Source: Pseudomonas azerbaijanoccidentalis
Lineage (GTDB): Bacteria > Pseudomonadota > Gammaproteobacteria > Pseudomonadales > Pseudomonadaceae
Assembly: GCF_019145495.1 (NCBI RefSeq)
Contig: NZ_JAHSTU010000002.1
Span: 186,001 to 250,000, forward strand
Direction: 5' to 3'
DNA: 64,000 nucleotides
The notes under the pieces are model-generated. The model was given only the letters and a program-made list of their open reading frames with translations, did no database searches and was not told the origin of the DNA. Both the position numbers and the translations under genes were made by a program. Every line of letters starts with the position of its first letter. Position 1 is the first letter of the stretch. Of the stretch, positions 37,809 to 47,173 are shown one piece after another.

Positions 37809-39155
37809 TCAAGTCGCATCCGCATGACTGACAATGCCCTTGATCACCACCGCCATGGTCGCCACCGCCGCCGGGATCACCAGCGCTGTCAGCACCTGCT
37901 CAAAGTTCCAGCCCAGGCCCAACAGCGTCGCACCCATCCAGGCGCCAAGGATTGCGCCGAAACGGCCGATACCCAGCATCCACGACACTCCGGTGGCTCG
38001 ACCCTGAGTCGGATAGAACCGCGCGGCCAGCGATGGCATCGCCGATTGCGCGCCGTTGACACACATCCCGGCCACCAGCACCAGGGTCGCCAACAGCGTG
38101 ATGTTGCCCAGGCTCTGGCCTACCGCGTAGGCAAATACCCCGGCCAGCAGGTAGAAAATGCCGATGACCTTGTGCGGATTGAACCGGTCCATCGCCCAAC
38201 CCACGCCCACCGCGCTCAGCACGCCACCGAACTGGAACAACGCGCCGATGAACGCCGCCTGCTCCATGCTCGCGCCGCTGTCGCGCATCAGGGTCGGCAG
38301 CCAACTGGTCAATAAGTAAACAATCACCAGGCCCATGAAGTAGGTCAGCCACAGCAGCAAGGTGCCGACGCTGTAGGTGCCGGAGAAGATCACCGCAAAC
38401 ACGTTGCGCGCCTTCACGGTTTTCTGTTCCGGGACGCTGAAGCTGGCAGCCTGGGCGACCATTGTCGGATCAATCGGCGCCAGTGCCTTGCGCACTTTGT
38501 CGGTGCCGCGGTTGCGTACCACCAGGTAACGCGCCGACTCCGGCAGCCAGAACAGCAAAACGACCGCGAGGATCAACGGCAGAATCCCGCCGATCAGCAG
38601 CAAGCTGTGCCAGCCAAACGCTGGAATCAGCTTGGCTGAAATGAAACCGCCACCGGCCATGCCCAGGTTGAAGCCGCAGAACATGCTGGTCACTAGCAGG
38701 GATTTCTTGCGCTCCGGGGTGTACTCCGACAGCAGCGTCGTGGCATTGGGCATACCCGCACCCAGGCCCAACCCCGTCAGGAAGCGCAGTACCAACAGTT
38801 GCTCAACGTTGGTGCTGTAAGCCGAAGCCAGGCTGAACGCACCGAACAACAGTACAGCGCCGACCAATACGACTTTTCGCCCAAAGCGGTCAGCCAACGG
38901 GCCGGAGCCCAGTGCGCCGAAGACCATGCCGATCAACGCCGCGCTCATCACCGGGCCAAGGCTGGCGCGATCGATGCCCCAATCCTGAGAAAGCGCAGGC
39001 GCAATGAACCCCATGGCCGCCGTGTCGAGGCCATCGAGGAAGACAATCAGGAAACACAGGATTACCACGCGCCACTGGTAACGCGAAATGGGTTGGGCAT
39101 TGATGAAGGACTGCACGTCGAGGCAGTTACCTACAGCAGACTGAGGCTGGTTCAT
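37809..39155 (-). CDS. pcaK: 4-hydroxybenzoate/protocatechuate MFS transporter
   Basis: The ATG at 39155 gives 448 residues, the PcaK length. It has the aromatic acid:H+ symporter motif DGLDTAAMGF in helix 1 and the GPLADRFGRK loop. PcaK imports 4-hydroxybenzoate and protocatechuate and takes part in chemotaxis to aromatic acids. A PcaR-type box lies 108 bp upstream. Confidence 0.93.
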   Translation of the reverse strand: MNQPQSAVGNCLDVQSFINAQPISRYQWRVVILCFLIVFLDGLDTAAMGFIAPALSQDWGIDRASLGPVMSAALIGMVFGALGSGPLADRFGRKVVLVGAVLLFGAFSLASAYSTNVEQLLVLRFLTGLGLGAGMPNATTLLSEYTPERKKSLLVTSMFCGFNLGMAGGGFISAKLIPAFGWHSLLLIGGILPLILAVVLLFWLPESARYLVVRNRGTDKVRKALAPIDPTMVAQAASFSVPEQKTVKARNVFAVIFSGTYSVGTLLLWLTYFMGLVIVYLLTSWLPTLMRDSGASMEQAAFIGALFQFGGVLSAVGVGWAMDRFNPHKVIGIFYLLAGVFAYAVGQSLGNITLLATLVLVAGMCVNGAQSAMPSLAARFYPTQGRATGVSWMLGIGRFGAILGAWMGATLLGLGWNFEQVLTALVIPAAVATMAVVIKGIVSHADAT

Positions 39156-39262
39156 TATTTTTATTCCGTGGATCACTGTCGAACAGGGAGCCAGCCAACG
39201 CTGGCGCAGCCGCGACAGTAATGATCCAGAGGAAACAGCGTCAATTCGCCAGACGCGACTCT

Positions 39263-39277
39263 GTGCGTTTATCGAAC
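39263..39277 (-). promoter_or_regulatory. PcaR-type box upstream of pcaK
   Basis: The minus strand reads GTTCGATAAACGCAC, one base from the recalled PcaR consensus, in the same orientation as pcaK. It starts just beyond the pcaR stop codon, so pcaK has its own regulated promoter. Confidence 0.65.
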
Positions 39278-39280
39278 ACC

Positions 39281-40123
39281 TTAGGCAAACAATTGAGCGC
39301 TAAGATCGCGGCTGGCGCTTAACAGACCGGGAAGGAAGCGCTGCTCCAGCTCGTTGCGACTGACTCGCCCGGCATGGGTGCTGACGTTCAGCGCAGCAAC
39401 CACCTGACCGGACGCGTCGTACACCGGCACGGCAATCGAGCGCAGGCCTTGCTCAAGTTCCTGATCGACGATGCACCAGCCCTGCTGCCGAACTTCCTGC
39501 AAACACTCAAGCAATGCCTCGGGTGTGTGGATCGTGCGGCTGGTCTTGGCCTGCAATTCGGCGTGATCCAGGTACTCGCGCAGCGAGGTGTCATCCAGCG
39601 CTGCCAGAAGAATCCTGCCCATCGACGTGCAATAGGCCGGCAAGCGTCCACCGACCGAAAGGTCCACTGAAATCAGGCGCTGGGTGGTTGCCGAGCGGGC
39701 AATGTACAAAATGTCTTCGCCTTCGAGGGTGGCCATGTTGCAGGCCTCGTGCAGCTGCTCGCTCATGCGATCAAGGTACGGTTGAGCCGAAACCGCCAGT
39801 GGTGTCGACGACACATAGGCATGGCCGAGCGTCAGCACTTTGGGCAGCAAGGAATACGTGCGACCGTCGGTGGTGGCGTAGCCGAGTTTGATCAGCGTAT
39901 GTAGGCAACGTCGCACAGCAGCGCGGGGAATTTCCGTGCGGTGGCTGATCTGCGCGATGGTCAGGTGCCGTTTGCGCTCCTGAAACGCTTGCACCACTGC
40001 CAATCCACGGGCCAGCGAGGTCATGAAATCCGGGTCACCGGTCAGGGCCTGTATCCGCTTGGCGGGCGAAGCAACGATTGGCGGTGCTACAGAAGCGAAG
40101 GAATTGCGCAATTGATCGTTCAT
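39281..40123 (-). CDS. pcaR: IclR-family activator of pca genes
   Basis: 280 residues from ATG at 40123, preceded by AAGGA. N-terminal winged helix (MTSLARGLAVVQAFQERKRHLT, then TEIPRAAVRRCLHTLIKLGYA) and C-terminal effector domain (TSMGRILLAAL) match PcaR/PobR-type IclR proteins. Beta-ketoadipate is the known co-inducer of PcaR. Because the CoA-transferase that consumes it is missing here, the regulon could stay induced longer than usual. Confidence 0.92.
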   Translation of the reverse strand: MNDQLRNSFASVAPPIVASPAKRIQALTGDPDFMTSLARGLAVVQAFQERKRHLTIAQISHRTEIPRAAVRRCLHTLIKLGYATTDGRTYSLLPKVLTLGHAYVSSTPLAVSAQPYLDRMSEQLHEACNMATLEGEDILYIARSATTQRLISVDLSVGGRLPAYCTSMGRILLAALDDTSLREYLDHAELQAKTSRTIHTPEALLECLQEVRQQGWCIVDQELEQGLRSIAVPVYDASGQVVAALNVSTHAGRVSRNELEQRFLPGLLSASRDLSAQLFA

Positions 40124-40203
40124 ACAAGGTCCTTGTCCCACACGGATCAGGGGCTATTACACGCCGCTACCGGCCCGGCACACAAGCCCGGACCACCAAG
40201 ATT

Positions 40204-40237
40204 GGGCGATTATCGAACGACCGGTCGATAATCGCAA
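40204..40237. promoter_or_regulatory. Double, inverted PcaR-type operator at pcaR
   Basis: Arms GCGATTATCGA (40206-40216) and TCGATAATCGC (40225-40235) are exact complements with 8 bp between. The minus-strand box reads GTTCGATAATCGCCC. It lies about 80 bp upstream of the pcaR ATG, fitting autoregulation. Confidence 0.7.
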
Positions 40238-40798
40238 GCGGTACCCTTGTCCCAAGCAAACGACGCAAGGAACGGCTACATGCTTTTATTACGACCAGGA
40301 AACAGAGTTACAGGGCCGATGTAACTTTCTTAAGTTGTTCGACTTAATGGCGCCAGAAAGACATCACTGCACAGTGACATCATTGCGCGTTCTAGTTGGC
40401 AGTAAAACTTGCGAGTAACAAAACAATCACACATTACTAACCACTTTTAACTCTTTGGAGATAGAGTTCTGTGAATCGCTCGCTATAATGCAAATCAGTA
40501 GCCGGACGGTTTTCTATTGACCGACCCCGCTACCCGGTGGTGCGATGTTCCATCGTTACCGCCCCCGGCAAGCGCTCGACGCTGACTGCATTTGCATCGC
40601 CAATGCGCTCGCTGAAACAGGAAGCTGATGCTGCGTCAGCTGTTTATCTCTGGTGCGTGGCCGCCTGCAACATGGACGTATTGATTGCCCTGCCGTAAAA
40701 CGATGCCTGCACAGGCCTGGTCTTTGCGACATGCAGGGTCAATACATTGAATGCAGCGCGTTTCACCAGAATTTATCTCAACTCAAACAGGTAGCACT
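40238..40798. other. 561-bp gene-free region with a possible promoter
   Basis: No plausible gene on either strand. It holds two dyads (TTAAGT-N6-ACTTAA at 40330-40347; TCACTG-CA-CAGTGA at 40364-40377) and a consensus TATAAT at 40484-40489 without a clear -35. A transcript from there would have a leader of about 300 nt before the small gene at 40799; a small RNA is possible but not shown. Confidence 0.4.
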
Positions 40799-40999
40799 GT
40801 GACGAAAGACGAACTGCGCGCGGAACTTGAGCGCCAGGAACAACGTTACAAGGAAGTTTACGGCGGGGAAGTCACCACCTACGCCGCCCAGCCCGAACCG
40901 GAACGCAAACCCTGGCGTAAACGCGCCACCGTTCAGGATCAGGTTTTCAAGCAAGAACTCGAAAAAATGGAAAAGGACCTCAAAGCCGAAGAGCCGTGA
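40799..40999 (+). CDS. Small conserved hypothetical protein
   Basis: 66 residues from a GTG at 40799 ([20 protein letters not shown]...), with AGGT 8 nt before it. The frame is also open to an ATG at 40751, but that extension looks non-coding. It is highly charged, probably helical at both ends, and has a basic middle ([12 protein letters not shown]). No function can be assigned. Confidence 0.65.
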   Translation: MTKDELRAELERQEQRYKEVYGGEVTTYAAQPEPERKPWRKRATVQDQVFKQELEKMEKDLKAEEP

Positions 41000-41377
41000 T
41001 GGCCTCGGTTTGGGTCCTTTCGAGGGTCTGCGATTGCGCCCGTTAAAAGCGGGATGCATGGATGTCGCCTTTTGCGCCTGCTACAAGCGGGCAGCGACCA
41101 CCTTGCTCATCTGACAGGGTAAAAGGCTCATATCTGACCCTCCTCTCAGAAATTTCACACAAGCGTTCCGCGCCTTCCGTCAGGTGAGCGAAACCCTTGC
41201 GCCATCGGCGTTTTCGAATAAATTCAACAACTTGCATACCCCCGAAAATCACCAGGGCGGTGGACCCCGACGCAAATTAATTCGTTGAAGAATGTTACCG
41301 ACGAGCAGCTAGTGCATTGATTGGCACGCTTTTCTGGCATAATCCCGCCCCCCTTATGACCGGGTCAGAAAACCTTC
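41000..41377. other. 378-bp intergenic region with the phosphate permease promoter
   Basis: An extended -10, TGGCATAAT (41335-41343), lies 35 bp before the permease ATG with a TTGATT upstream at short spacing. An open minus-strand frame of 69 codons (41043-41252) has no ribosome site or recognisable domain. Confidence 0.45.
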
Positions 41378-42853
41378 ATGATCGATTTATTCAGCGGACT
41401 GGATGCTTGGGTGCTAGTGAGCCTCCTGCTCGCCCTGACTTTTGTCCTCGCCTTCGAGTTCATCAATGGATTTCATGACACCGCTAACGCGGTAGCCACT
41501 GTTATCTACACCAAAGCGATGCCGCCCCACCTGGCAGTGTTCTTTTCCGGTGTGTTCAATTTCCTCGGCGTATTGCTGGGCGGCGTTGGCGTGGCGTATG
41601 CCATCGTTCACCTGCTGCCGGTGGAGCTGCTGATCAATGTGAACACCGGCCATGGTCTGGCGATGGTGTTCTCGTTGCTCGCCGCAGCCATCACCTGGAA
41701 CCTGGGCACCTGGTACTTCGGTATCCCTGCTTCCAGTTCCCATACGTTGATCGGCTCGATCCTCGGCGTGGGCCTGGCGAACGCCTTGATTAACGAAATT
41801 CCGTTGGCCGATGGCGTGAACTGGCAGAAGGCGATCGACATCGCCATGTCGCTGGTGTTCTCGCCAATGGCTGGCTTCCTGATCGCTGCGCTGATCCTGA
41901 TCGGTCTGAAATGGTGGCGTCCGCTGTCGAAGATGCACAAGACGCCGGAACAGCGTCGCAAGATCGACGACAAGAAGCACCCGCCATTCTGGAACCGCCT
42001 GGTACTGGTGATCTCGGCCATGGCCGTGAGCTTCGTGCACGGCTCCAACGATGGTCAGAAAGGTATCGGCCTGATCATGCTGGTACTGATCGGTATCGTG
42101 CCGGCGCAGTTCGTACTCGACCTGAACAGCACCACCTACCAGATCGAGCGTACCCGCGACGCCACCCTGCACCTGAGCCAGTTCTACCAGCGCAATGCCG
42201 AAACCCTGGGCGAGTTCCTGGCGTTGGGCAAAAGCGTGGAAGGTGACCTGCCGGAGAAATTCCGTTGCAACCCGCAACAGACCGAACCGACCATCACCGC
42301 GCTGCTGGGCACTCTCAAAGGCGTAGCCGACTACCACTCGCTGTCGGCGGAAAGCCGCATTGAAGTACGCCGCTACCTGCTTTGCCTGGATGACACGGCG
42401 AAGAAGGTCAGCAAGCTGCCAGGCCTCGCCCCTCGTGAGAAGGCTGACCTGGACAAGCTGCGCAAGGACCTGACCACCACCACCGAATACGCGCCGTTCT
42501 GGGTGATTCTGGCGGTTGCTCTGGCCCTGGGCCTGGGCACGATGGTGGGTTGGAAGCGTGTGGTACTGACCATCGGCGAGAAGATCGGCAAGCAGGGCAT
42601 GACCTATTCCCAGGGCATGTCGGCGCAGATCACCACCGCCAGCCTGATCGGCATGGCCAACATCTTCAGCCTGCCGGTGTCCACCACCCACGTTCTGTCC
42701 TCGGGCGTGGCCGGCACCATGGTCGCCAACAAAAGCGGCCTGCAAGGCGGCACCGTCAAGACCATCCTGCTGGCCTGGGTGCTGACCCTGCCAGCCACGG
42801 TCGCCCTGTCGGCCGGGTTGTTCTGGCTGGCTTCGAAGGCACTCGGCAGCTGA
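41378..42853 (+). CDS. pitA: PiT-family inorganic phosphate transporter
   Basis: 491 residues. The duplicated PiT signature is present as FEFINGFHDTANAVATVIYTKA near the N-terminus and as VSFVHGSNDGQKGIG in the second half, with about ten transmembrane segments and a soluble loop at about residues 250-360. It carries metal-phosphate with H+ across the inner membrane. It is monocistronic, with a strong terminator. Confidence 0.92.
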   Translation: MIDLFSGLDAWVLVSLLLALTFVLAFEFINGFHDTANAVATVIYTKAMPPHLAVFFSGVFNFLGVLLGGVGVAYAIVHLLPVELLINVNTGHGLAMVFSLLAAAITWNLGTWYFGIPASSSHTLIGSILGVGLANALINEIPLADGVNWQKAIDIAMSLVFSPMAGFLIAALILIGLKWWRPLSKMHKTPEQRRKIDDKKHPPFWNRLVLVISAMAVSFVHGSNDGQKGIGLIMLVLIGIVPAQFVLDLNSTTYQIERTRDATLHLSQFYQRNAETLGEFLALGKSVEGDLPEKFRCNPQQTEPTITALLGTLKGVADYHSLSAESRIEVRRYLLCLDDTAKKVSKLPGLAPREKADLDKLRKDLTTTTEYAPFWVILAVALALGLGTMVGWKRVVLTIGEKIGKQGMTYSQGMSAQITTASLIGMANIFSLPVSTTHVLSSGVAGTMVANKSGLQGGTVKTILLAWVLTLPATVALSAGLFWLASKALGS

Positions 42854-42867
42854 TCGGCAGCCGAACG

Positions 42868-42902
42868 AAAAAGGCGCGTTCCGCAAGGACCGCGCCTTTT
42901 TT
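42868..42902 (+). terminator. Terminator of the phosphate permease gene
   Basis: Stem AAAAAGGCGCG / CGCGCCTTTTTT with a 12-nt loop, ending in a T run. Confidence 0.88.
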
Positions 42903-42932
42903 ATTACTGAATTTCCGCAACACCACAAATCA

Positions 42933-43008
42933 CTGTAGGAGCTGCCGCAGGCTGCGATCTTTTGATCTTTTAAAAGGCAAGATCAAAAGATCGCAGCCTG
43001 CGGCAGCT
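42933..43008. repeat. REP doublet
   Basis: Inverted pair; the right copy is cut short after CGGCAGCT and lacks the usual CCTAC end. Confidence 0.87.
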
Positions 43009-43081
43009 AAATCATCAGGCAAAAAAAAGGGCAACCGAAGTTGCCCAAAATGCCTTGCGTGCTCATTGCATCCAGAAAGAC

Positions 43082-43198
43082 CTACGGTTTTTTCCGCTTG
43101 TGCGAGTCCTTCCAGATAAAGAATCCGAAACCTGCAAAAAATACGAACATGAGGCTGACGGTCAGCACTCCGGCGATCACCACGTTGTCGAAAAACAT
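43082..43198 (-). CDS. ccoM: CcoM-like small subunit of cbb3 cytochrome oxidase
   Basis: A 38-codon gene with ribosome site AGGAG 7 nt before its ATG at 43198. It encodes one transmembrane helix: MFFDNVVIAGVLTVSLMF, then VFFAGFGFFIWKDSHKRKKP. The pattern closely matches CcoM of P. stutzeri, a single-helix subunit of cbb3 oxidase, as I remember it. ccoM lies away from the ccoNOQP genes in pseudomonads, as here. Two ANR-type boxes upstream fit induction at low oxygen. Confidence 0.75.
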   Translation of the reverse strand: MFFDNVVIAGVLTVSLMFVFFAGFGFFIWKDSHKRKKP

Positions 43199-43263
43199 GA
43201 CGCGTCTCCTGCTCTTGCCCTGTTGCGATAGGGCTAAGTTACCCAAACGGGCAGGAGAAAATA

Positions 43264-43326
43264 TTGACCGGGATCAATGTCGCCCGAGACTGAGCGCACA
43301 GGAGGGGAAAAACTGACCTGCATCAA
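43264..43326 (-). promoter_or_regulatory. Two ANR/FNR-type boxes upstream of ccoM
   Basis: TTGACCGGGATCAA (43264-43277) agrees with the TTGAY-N4-RTCAA consensus; CTGACCTGCATCAA (43313-43326) differs at one outer base. The nearer box is centred about 72 bp upstream of the ccoM ATG, leaving room for a start site about 41 bp downstream of its centre. Confidence 0.65.
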
Positions 43327-43341
43327 TCGATGCAGGGGGAT

Positions 43342-43503
43342 TCAACGTTTTTTCGGCTTGTTCTTCGGCTTTTTCTTCGCCTTGCCCAAAGGCATGGCCT
43401 GCTCGAACGCCTGGCGCACTTCATTCAGGCGCTTGTCGTTGAGGTCATGGACACGCTTGGCGCGTTCGGCATTGAGGTCGATCAGTTTGTCGTCTTGGCT
43501 CAT
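43342..43503 (-). CDS. Small basic conserved hypothetical protein
   Basis: 53 residues: MSQDDKLIDLNAERAKRVHD, a helical middle (DLNDKRLNEVRQAFEQAM) and a lysine-rich tail (KKKPKNKPKKR). The codon pattern is coding-like. The basic tail suggests binding to nucleic acid or ribosomes. No domain is recognised. Confidence 0.7.
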   Translation of the reverse strand: MSQDDKLIDLNAERAKRVHDLNDKRLNEVRQAFEQAMPLGKAKKKPKNKPKKR

Positions 43504-43602
43504 GGCGTTCAGTGCATCGCTTGAAATGAATTCAACTGCCGCATCGCTCGGCAGGTTTGCGCCAATAATGCGGTCTGGCGCCTGCGCTGACCAGCCACTC
43601 GC

Positions 43603-43944
43603 TCAAATCTCGATATCGACCCACAACCCCTGACGGGGCTGATCTTCCATCAAAGGCGCTACCGGCACGGTGTTGTCGGCATTGAGCTCGTGTCCAGGAA
43701 CAGCCAGGTGCGCCTCGGGATCTTCGTCGGCTTCACGGCGACGCCGTTCCTGTTCTTGCTTGCGGCGCTGTTCTTCGCGCAGAAGCAAGGCGGCTTCTTC
43801 GGGGTCGCGCTTTTTCAGGTCGATGGTGCTGTCAGTGGAGCTTTCCTGCACGGGCACCACTGGAGCAATGTCCGGACGCGGGCGGACCGGGTCGTGCTGT
43901 GAAGTGATAGGCAGGGCACTCAGGGGGAGCATCGGTGGCAGCAT
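43603..43944 (-). CDS. Conserved hypothetical protein, charged and proline-rich
   Basis: 113 residues from the ATG at 43944 (MLPPMLPLSALP), with GGAGA at good spacing. A proline-rich N-terminus is followed by a Glu/Arg-rich helix (LLLREEQRRKQEQERRRRE) that could form a coiled coil. No signal peptide or known domain. Confidence 0.7.
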   Translation of the reverse strand: MLPPMLPLSALPITSQHDPVRPRPDIAPVVPVQESSTDSTIDLKKRDPEEAALLLREEQRRKQEQERRRREADEDPEAHLAVPGHELNADNTVPVAPLMEDQPRQGLWVDIEI

Positions 43945-44069
43945 ATATTTTGGTCTCCTGTCAGCAGGCTGTCGGCCGCGCGGATGGCGACTTGAGCCAT
44001 CGGTCGCAAACTGTGACTCAATCGACACTGCCATAACGGTCGCCAGCTACGATTTGTTCAGGCCCTGAA

Positions 44070-44101
44070 GATCAAAAGATCGCAGCCTACGGCAGCTCCA
44101 A
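44070..44101. repeat. Solitary REP half
   Basis: One copy only (GATCAAAAGATCGCAGCC...GGCAGCTCC), without its inverted partner. It lies 75 bp before rapA. Confidence 0.8.
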
Positions 44102-44175
44102 CACAGGTATTCCTTTGGTCTGGAGACCTGATTCCGTTAAGATAGCCCGCTTTTTCAAGGTGGGAGTCAGGCAGC

Positions 44176-47022
44176 ATGGCGCAGCAGTATCAACCGGGGC
44201 AACGCTGGATCAGTGACAGCGAAGCCGAGCTGGGTTTAGGCACCGTTCTGGCACAGGACGGCCGCTTGTTGACCGTGCTCTATCCGGCCACTGGCGACAC
44301 TCGCCAGTACGCGCTAAGGAATGCGCCCCTCACCCGTGTGCGGTTTTCGCCGGGCGACTCCATCACTCACTTCGAAGGCTGGAAACTGACCGTTCGCGAA
44401 GTCGACGACGTCGATGGCCTGCTGGTCTACCACGGCCTCAATGCGCAGAACGAAGTGGTCACCCTGCCGGAAACCCAACTGTCGAACTTCATCCAGTTCC
44501 GTCTCGCCAGCGACCGTCTGTTCGCCGGGCAGATCGACCCGCTGGCGTGGTTCGCCCTGCGTTATCACACCCTCGAACACACCAGCCGCCAGCTGCAGTC
44601 CTCGCTTTGGGGCCTGGGTGGCGTGCGTGCGCAACCGATCGCGCACCAGTTGCACATCGCCCGTGAAGTCGCTGACCGTATCGCACCACGGGTTCTGCTG
44701 GCCGACGAAGTAGGCCTGGGTAAAACCATCGAAGCCGGTCTGGTGATCCATCGCCAACTGCTTTCAGGCCGCGCCAATCGCGTGCTGATCCTGGTCCCGG
44801 AAAACCTTCAGCACCAGTGGCTGGTGGAAATGCGTCGCCGCTTCAACCTGCAGGTTGCGTTGTTCGACGAAGAACGCTTCATTGAAAGCGATGCCTCCAA
44901 CCCGTTCGAAGACACCCAGCTCGCGCTGGTGGCCCTGGAATGGCTGGTAGATGACGAGAAAGCCCAGGACGCGCTGTTCGCCGCCGGCTGGGATTTGCTG
45001 GTGGTCGACGAAGCGCATCACCTGGTGTGGCACGAAGATCAGGCCAGCCCTGAATATACGCTGGTCGAGCAACTGGCAGAAACCATTCCCGGCGTGCTGT
45101 TGCTGACCGCGACCCCGGAACAACTCGGCCAGGACAGCCACTTCGCCCGTCTACGCCTGCTCGACCCGAACCGTTTCCATGACCTGGCCGCGTTCCGTGC
45201 CGAGAGCGAAAACTACCGCCCGGTGGCCGAAGCCGTTCAGGAGTTGCTGGAGAAGGGTCGCCTGTCGCCTGAAGCACACAAGACCATCCATGGTTTCCTC
45301 GGAAACGAAGGCGAGGCCCTGCTGACCGCGGTCAACGATGGCGACACCGAAGCCAGTGCCCGTCTGGTGCGTGAACTGTTGGACCGTCACGGCACCGGCC
45401 GCGTGCTGTTCCGTAATACCCGCGCCGCCGTGCAGGGTTTCCCGGAACGCAAACTGCACCCGTACCCGCTGCCGTGCCCGGACGAATACCTTGAACTGCC
45501 GCTGGGCGATCACGCCGAGTTGTATCCGGAAGTCAGCTTCCAGGCGCAGCCGGACGCCAATGAAGAAGACCGCTGGTGGAAATTCGACCCACGCGTTGAG
45601 TGGCTGATCGATCAGCTGAAGATGCTCAAGCGCACCAAAGTCCTGGTGATCTGCGCCCACGCCGAAACCGCCATGGACCTGGAAGACGCCTTGCGCGTGC
45701 GCTCCGGCATTCCGGCCACGGTGTTCCACGAAGGCATGAACATCCTCGAACGTGACCGCGCCGCCGCCTATTTCGCCGACGAAGAGTTTGGCGCGCAGGT
45801 GCTGATCTGCTCGGAAATCGGCAGTGAAGGTCGCAACTTCCAGTTCTCCCACCATTTGGTGCTGTTCGATCTGCCGTCCCACCCGGACTTGCTGGAACAG
45901 CGCATCGGTCGTCTGGACCGGATCGGCCAGAAGCACACCATCGAACTGCACGTGCCGTACCTGGAAACCAGCCCGCAAGAGCGCCTGTTCCAGTGGTATC
46001 ACGAAGCACTGAACGCGTTCCTTAACACTTGCCCGACCGGCAACGCCTTGCAGCATCAGTTCGGCCCGCGCTTGCTGCCGTTGCTGGAAGAAGCTGACGA
46101 TGGAGAGTGGCAAGCGCTGATCGACGAAGCCCGCACTGAGCGTGAGCGTCTGGAAGCAGAACTGCACACCGGCCGCGACCGTTTGCTGGAGCTCAACTCC
46201 GGTGGCGCTGGTGAAGGCGACGCGCTGGTTGAAGACATTCTTGAGCAAGACGATCAGTTCGCCCTGCCGATCTACATGGAAACCCTGTTCGACGCCTTCG
46301 GCATCGACAGCGAAGACCATTCGGAAAACGCACTGATCCTCAAGCCAAGCGAAAAAATGCTCGACGCCAGTTTCCCACTGGGCGACGACGAAGGCGTGAC
46401 CATCACTTACGACCGTAACCAGGCGCTGTCCCGCGAAGACATGCAGTTCATCACCTGGGAACACCCGATGGTCCAGGGCGGCATGGACTTGGTGTTGTCT
46501 GGTTCCATGGGCAATACCGCCGTGGCGCTGATCAAGAACAAGGCGCTGAAACCCGGCACCGTGTTGCTGGAATTGCTCTACGTCAGCGAAGTGGTTGCCC
46601 CGCGTTCGCTGCAACTGGGCCGTTACTTGCCACCGGCGGCGCTGCGCTGCCTGCTTGATGCCAATGGCAATGACCTGTCGGCCCGGGTGTCGTTCGAGAC
46701 CCTCAATGATCAACTCGAAAGCGTGCCGCGCGCCAGCGCCAACAAGTTCATCCAGGCCCAGCGCGATCAGCTGACGCCGCGGATCAATGCCGGCGAAGAC
46801 AAGATCTTCCCGCGTCACGCCGAGCGTGTGGCTGAGGCGCAACGTCGCCTGGCCGCCGACACCGACGAAGAACTGGCACGCCTGACCGCTTTGCAAGCGG
46901 TCAACCCGACCGTGCGTGACAGCGAGCTGGTTGCCCTGCGCAAACAACGCGAACAAGGCCTGGCCATGCTCGACAAAGCTGCGCTGCGACTGGAAGCGAT
47001 CCGGGTGTTGGTAGCGGGTTAA
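44176..47022 (+). CDS. rapA: RNA polymerase-associated ATPase RapA
   Basis: 948-residue Swi2/Snf2 ATPase. Walker A is at residues about 177-184 (DEVGLGKT), the DEAH box begins at D278 (VVDEAHH), and helicase motif VI is [12 protein letters not shown]. The N-terminal tudor-like segment ([15 protein letters not shown]) and the long C-terminal domain fit RapA. It frees RNA polymerase for recycling after termination. It is monocistronic, with a terminator. Confidence 0.95.
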   Translation: MAQQYQPGQRWISDSEAELGLGTVLAQDGRLLTVLYPATGDTRQYALRNAPLTRVRFSPGDSITHFEGWKLTVREVDDVDGLLVYHGLNAQNEVVTLPETQLSNFIQFRLASDRLFAGQIDPLAWFALRYHTLEHTSRQLQSSLWGLGGVRAQPIAHQLHIAREVADRIAPRVLLADEVGLGKTIEAGLVIHRQLLSGRANRVLILVPENLQHQWLVEMRRRFNLQVALFDEERFIESDASNPFEDTQLALVALEWLVDDEKAQDALFAAGWDLLVVDEAHHLVWHEDQASPEYTLVEQLAETIPGVLLLTATPEQLGQDSHFARLRLLDPNRFHDLAAFRAESENYRPVAEAVQELLEKGRLSPEAHKTIHGFLGNEGEALLTAVNDGDTEASARLVRELLDRHGTGRVLFRNTRAAVQGFPERKLHPYPLPCPDEYLELPLGDHAELYPEVSFQAQPDANEEDRWWKFDPRVEWLIDQLKMLKRTKVLVICAHAETAMDLEDALRVRSGIPATVFHEGMNILERDRAAAYFADEEFGAQVLICSEIGSEGRNFQFSHHLVLFDLPSHPDLLEQRIGRLDRIGQKHTIELHVPYLETSPQERLFQWYHEALNAFLNTCPTGNALQHQFGPRLLPLLEEADDGEWQALIDEARTERERLEAELHTGRDRLLELNSGGAGEGDALVEDILEQDDQFALPIYMETLFDAFGIDSEDHSENALILKPSEKMLDASFPLGDDEGVTITYDRNQALSREDMQFITWEHPMVQGGMDLVLSGSMGNTAVALIKNKALKPGTVLLELLYVSEVVAPRSLQLGRYLPPAALRCLLDANGNDLSARVSFETLNDQLESVPRASANKFIQAQRDQLTPRINAGEDKIFPRHAERVAEAQRRLAADTDEELARLTALQAVNPTVRDSELVALRKQREQGLAMLDKAALRLEAIRVLVAG

Positions 47023-47050
47023 GCCCCTGCTCTACCCTGAAAATAAACAA

Positions 47051-47075
47051 GGCCCGCAGTGATGCGGGCCTTTTT
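47051..47075 (+). terminator. Terminator of rapA
   Basis: GGCCCGC-AGTGAT-GCGGGCC hairpin followed by TTTTT. Confidence 0.9.
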
Positions 47076-47090
47076 ATTCTTGAATCAAAA

Positions 47091-47173
47091 TCAAAAGATC
47101 GCAGCCTTCGGCAGCTCCTACAGGGAGTACACGATCACCTGTAGGAGCTGCCGAAGGCTGCGATCTTTTGATC
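47091..47173. repeat. REP doublet between convergent genes
   Basis: Canonical inverted pair between rapA and the MFS gene; its last bases touch the MFS stop codon. Confidence 0.9.

Noticed and set aside
41043..41252. A 69-codon minus-strand frame upstream of the phosphate permease.
   Set aside because: No ribosome site, no known domain and atypical composition; probably intergenic.
45151..46956. A 601-codon minus-strand frame opposite rapA.
   Set aside because: Antisense shadow of rapA, whose helicase motifs are complete.
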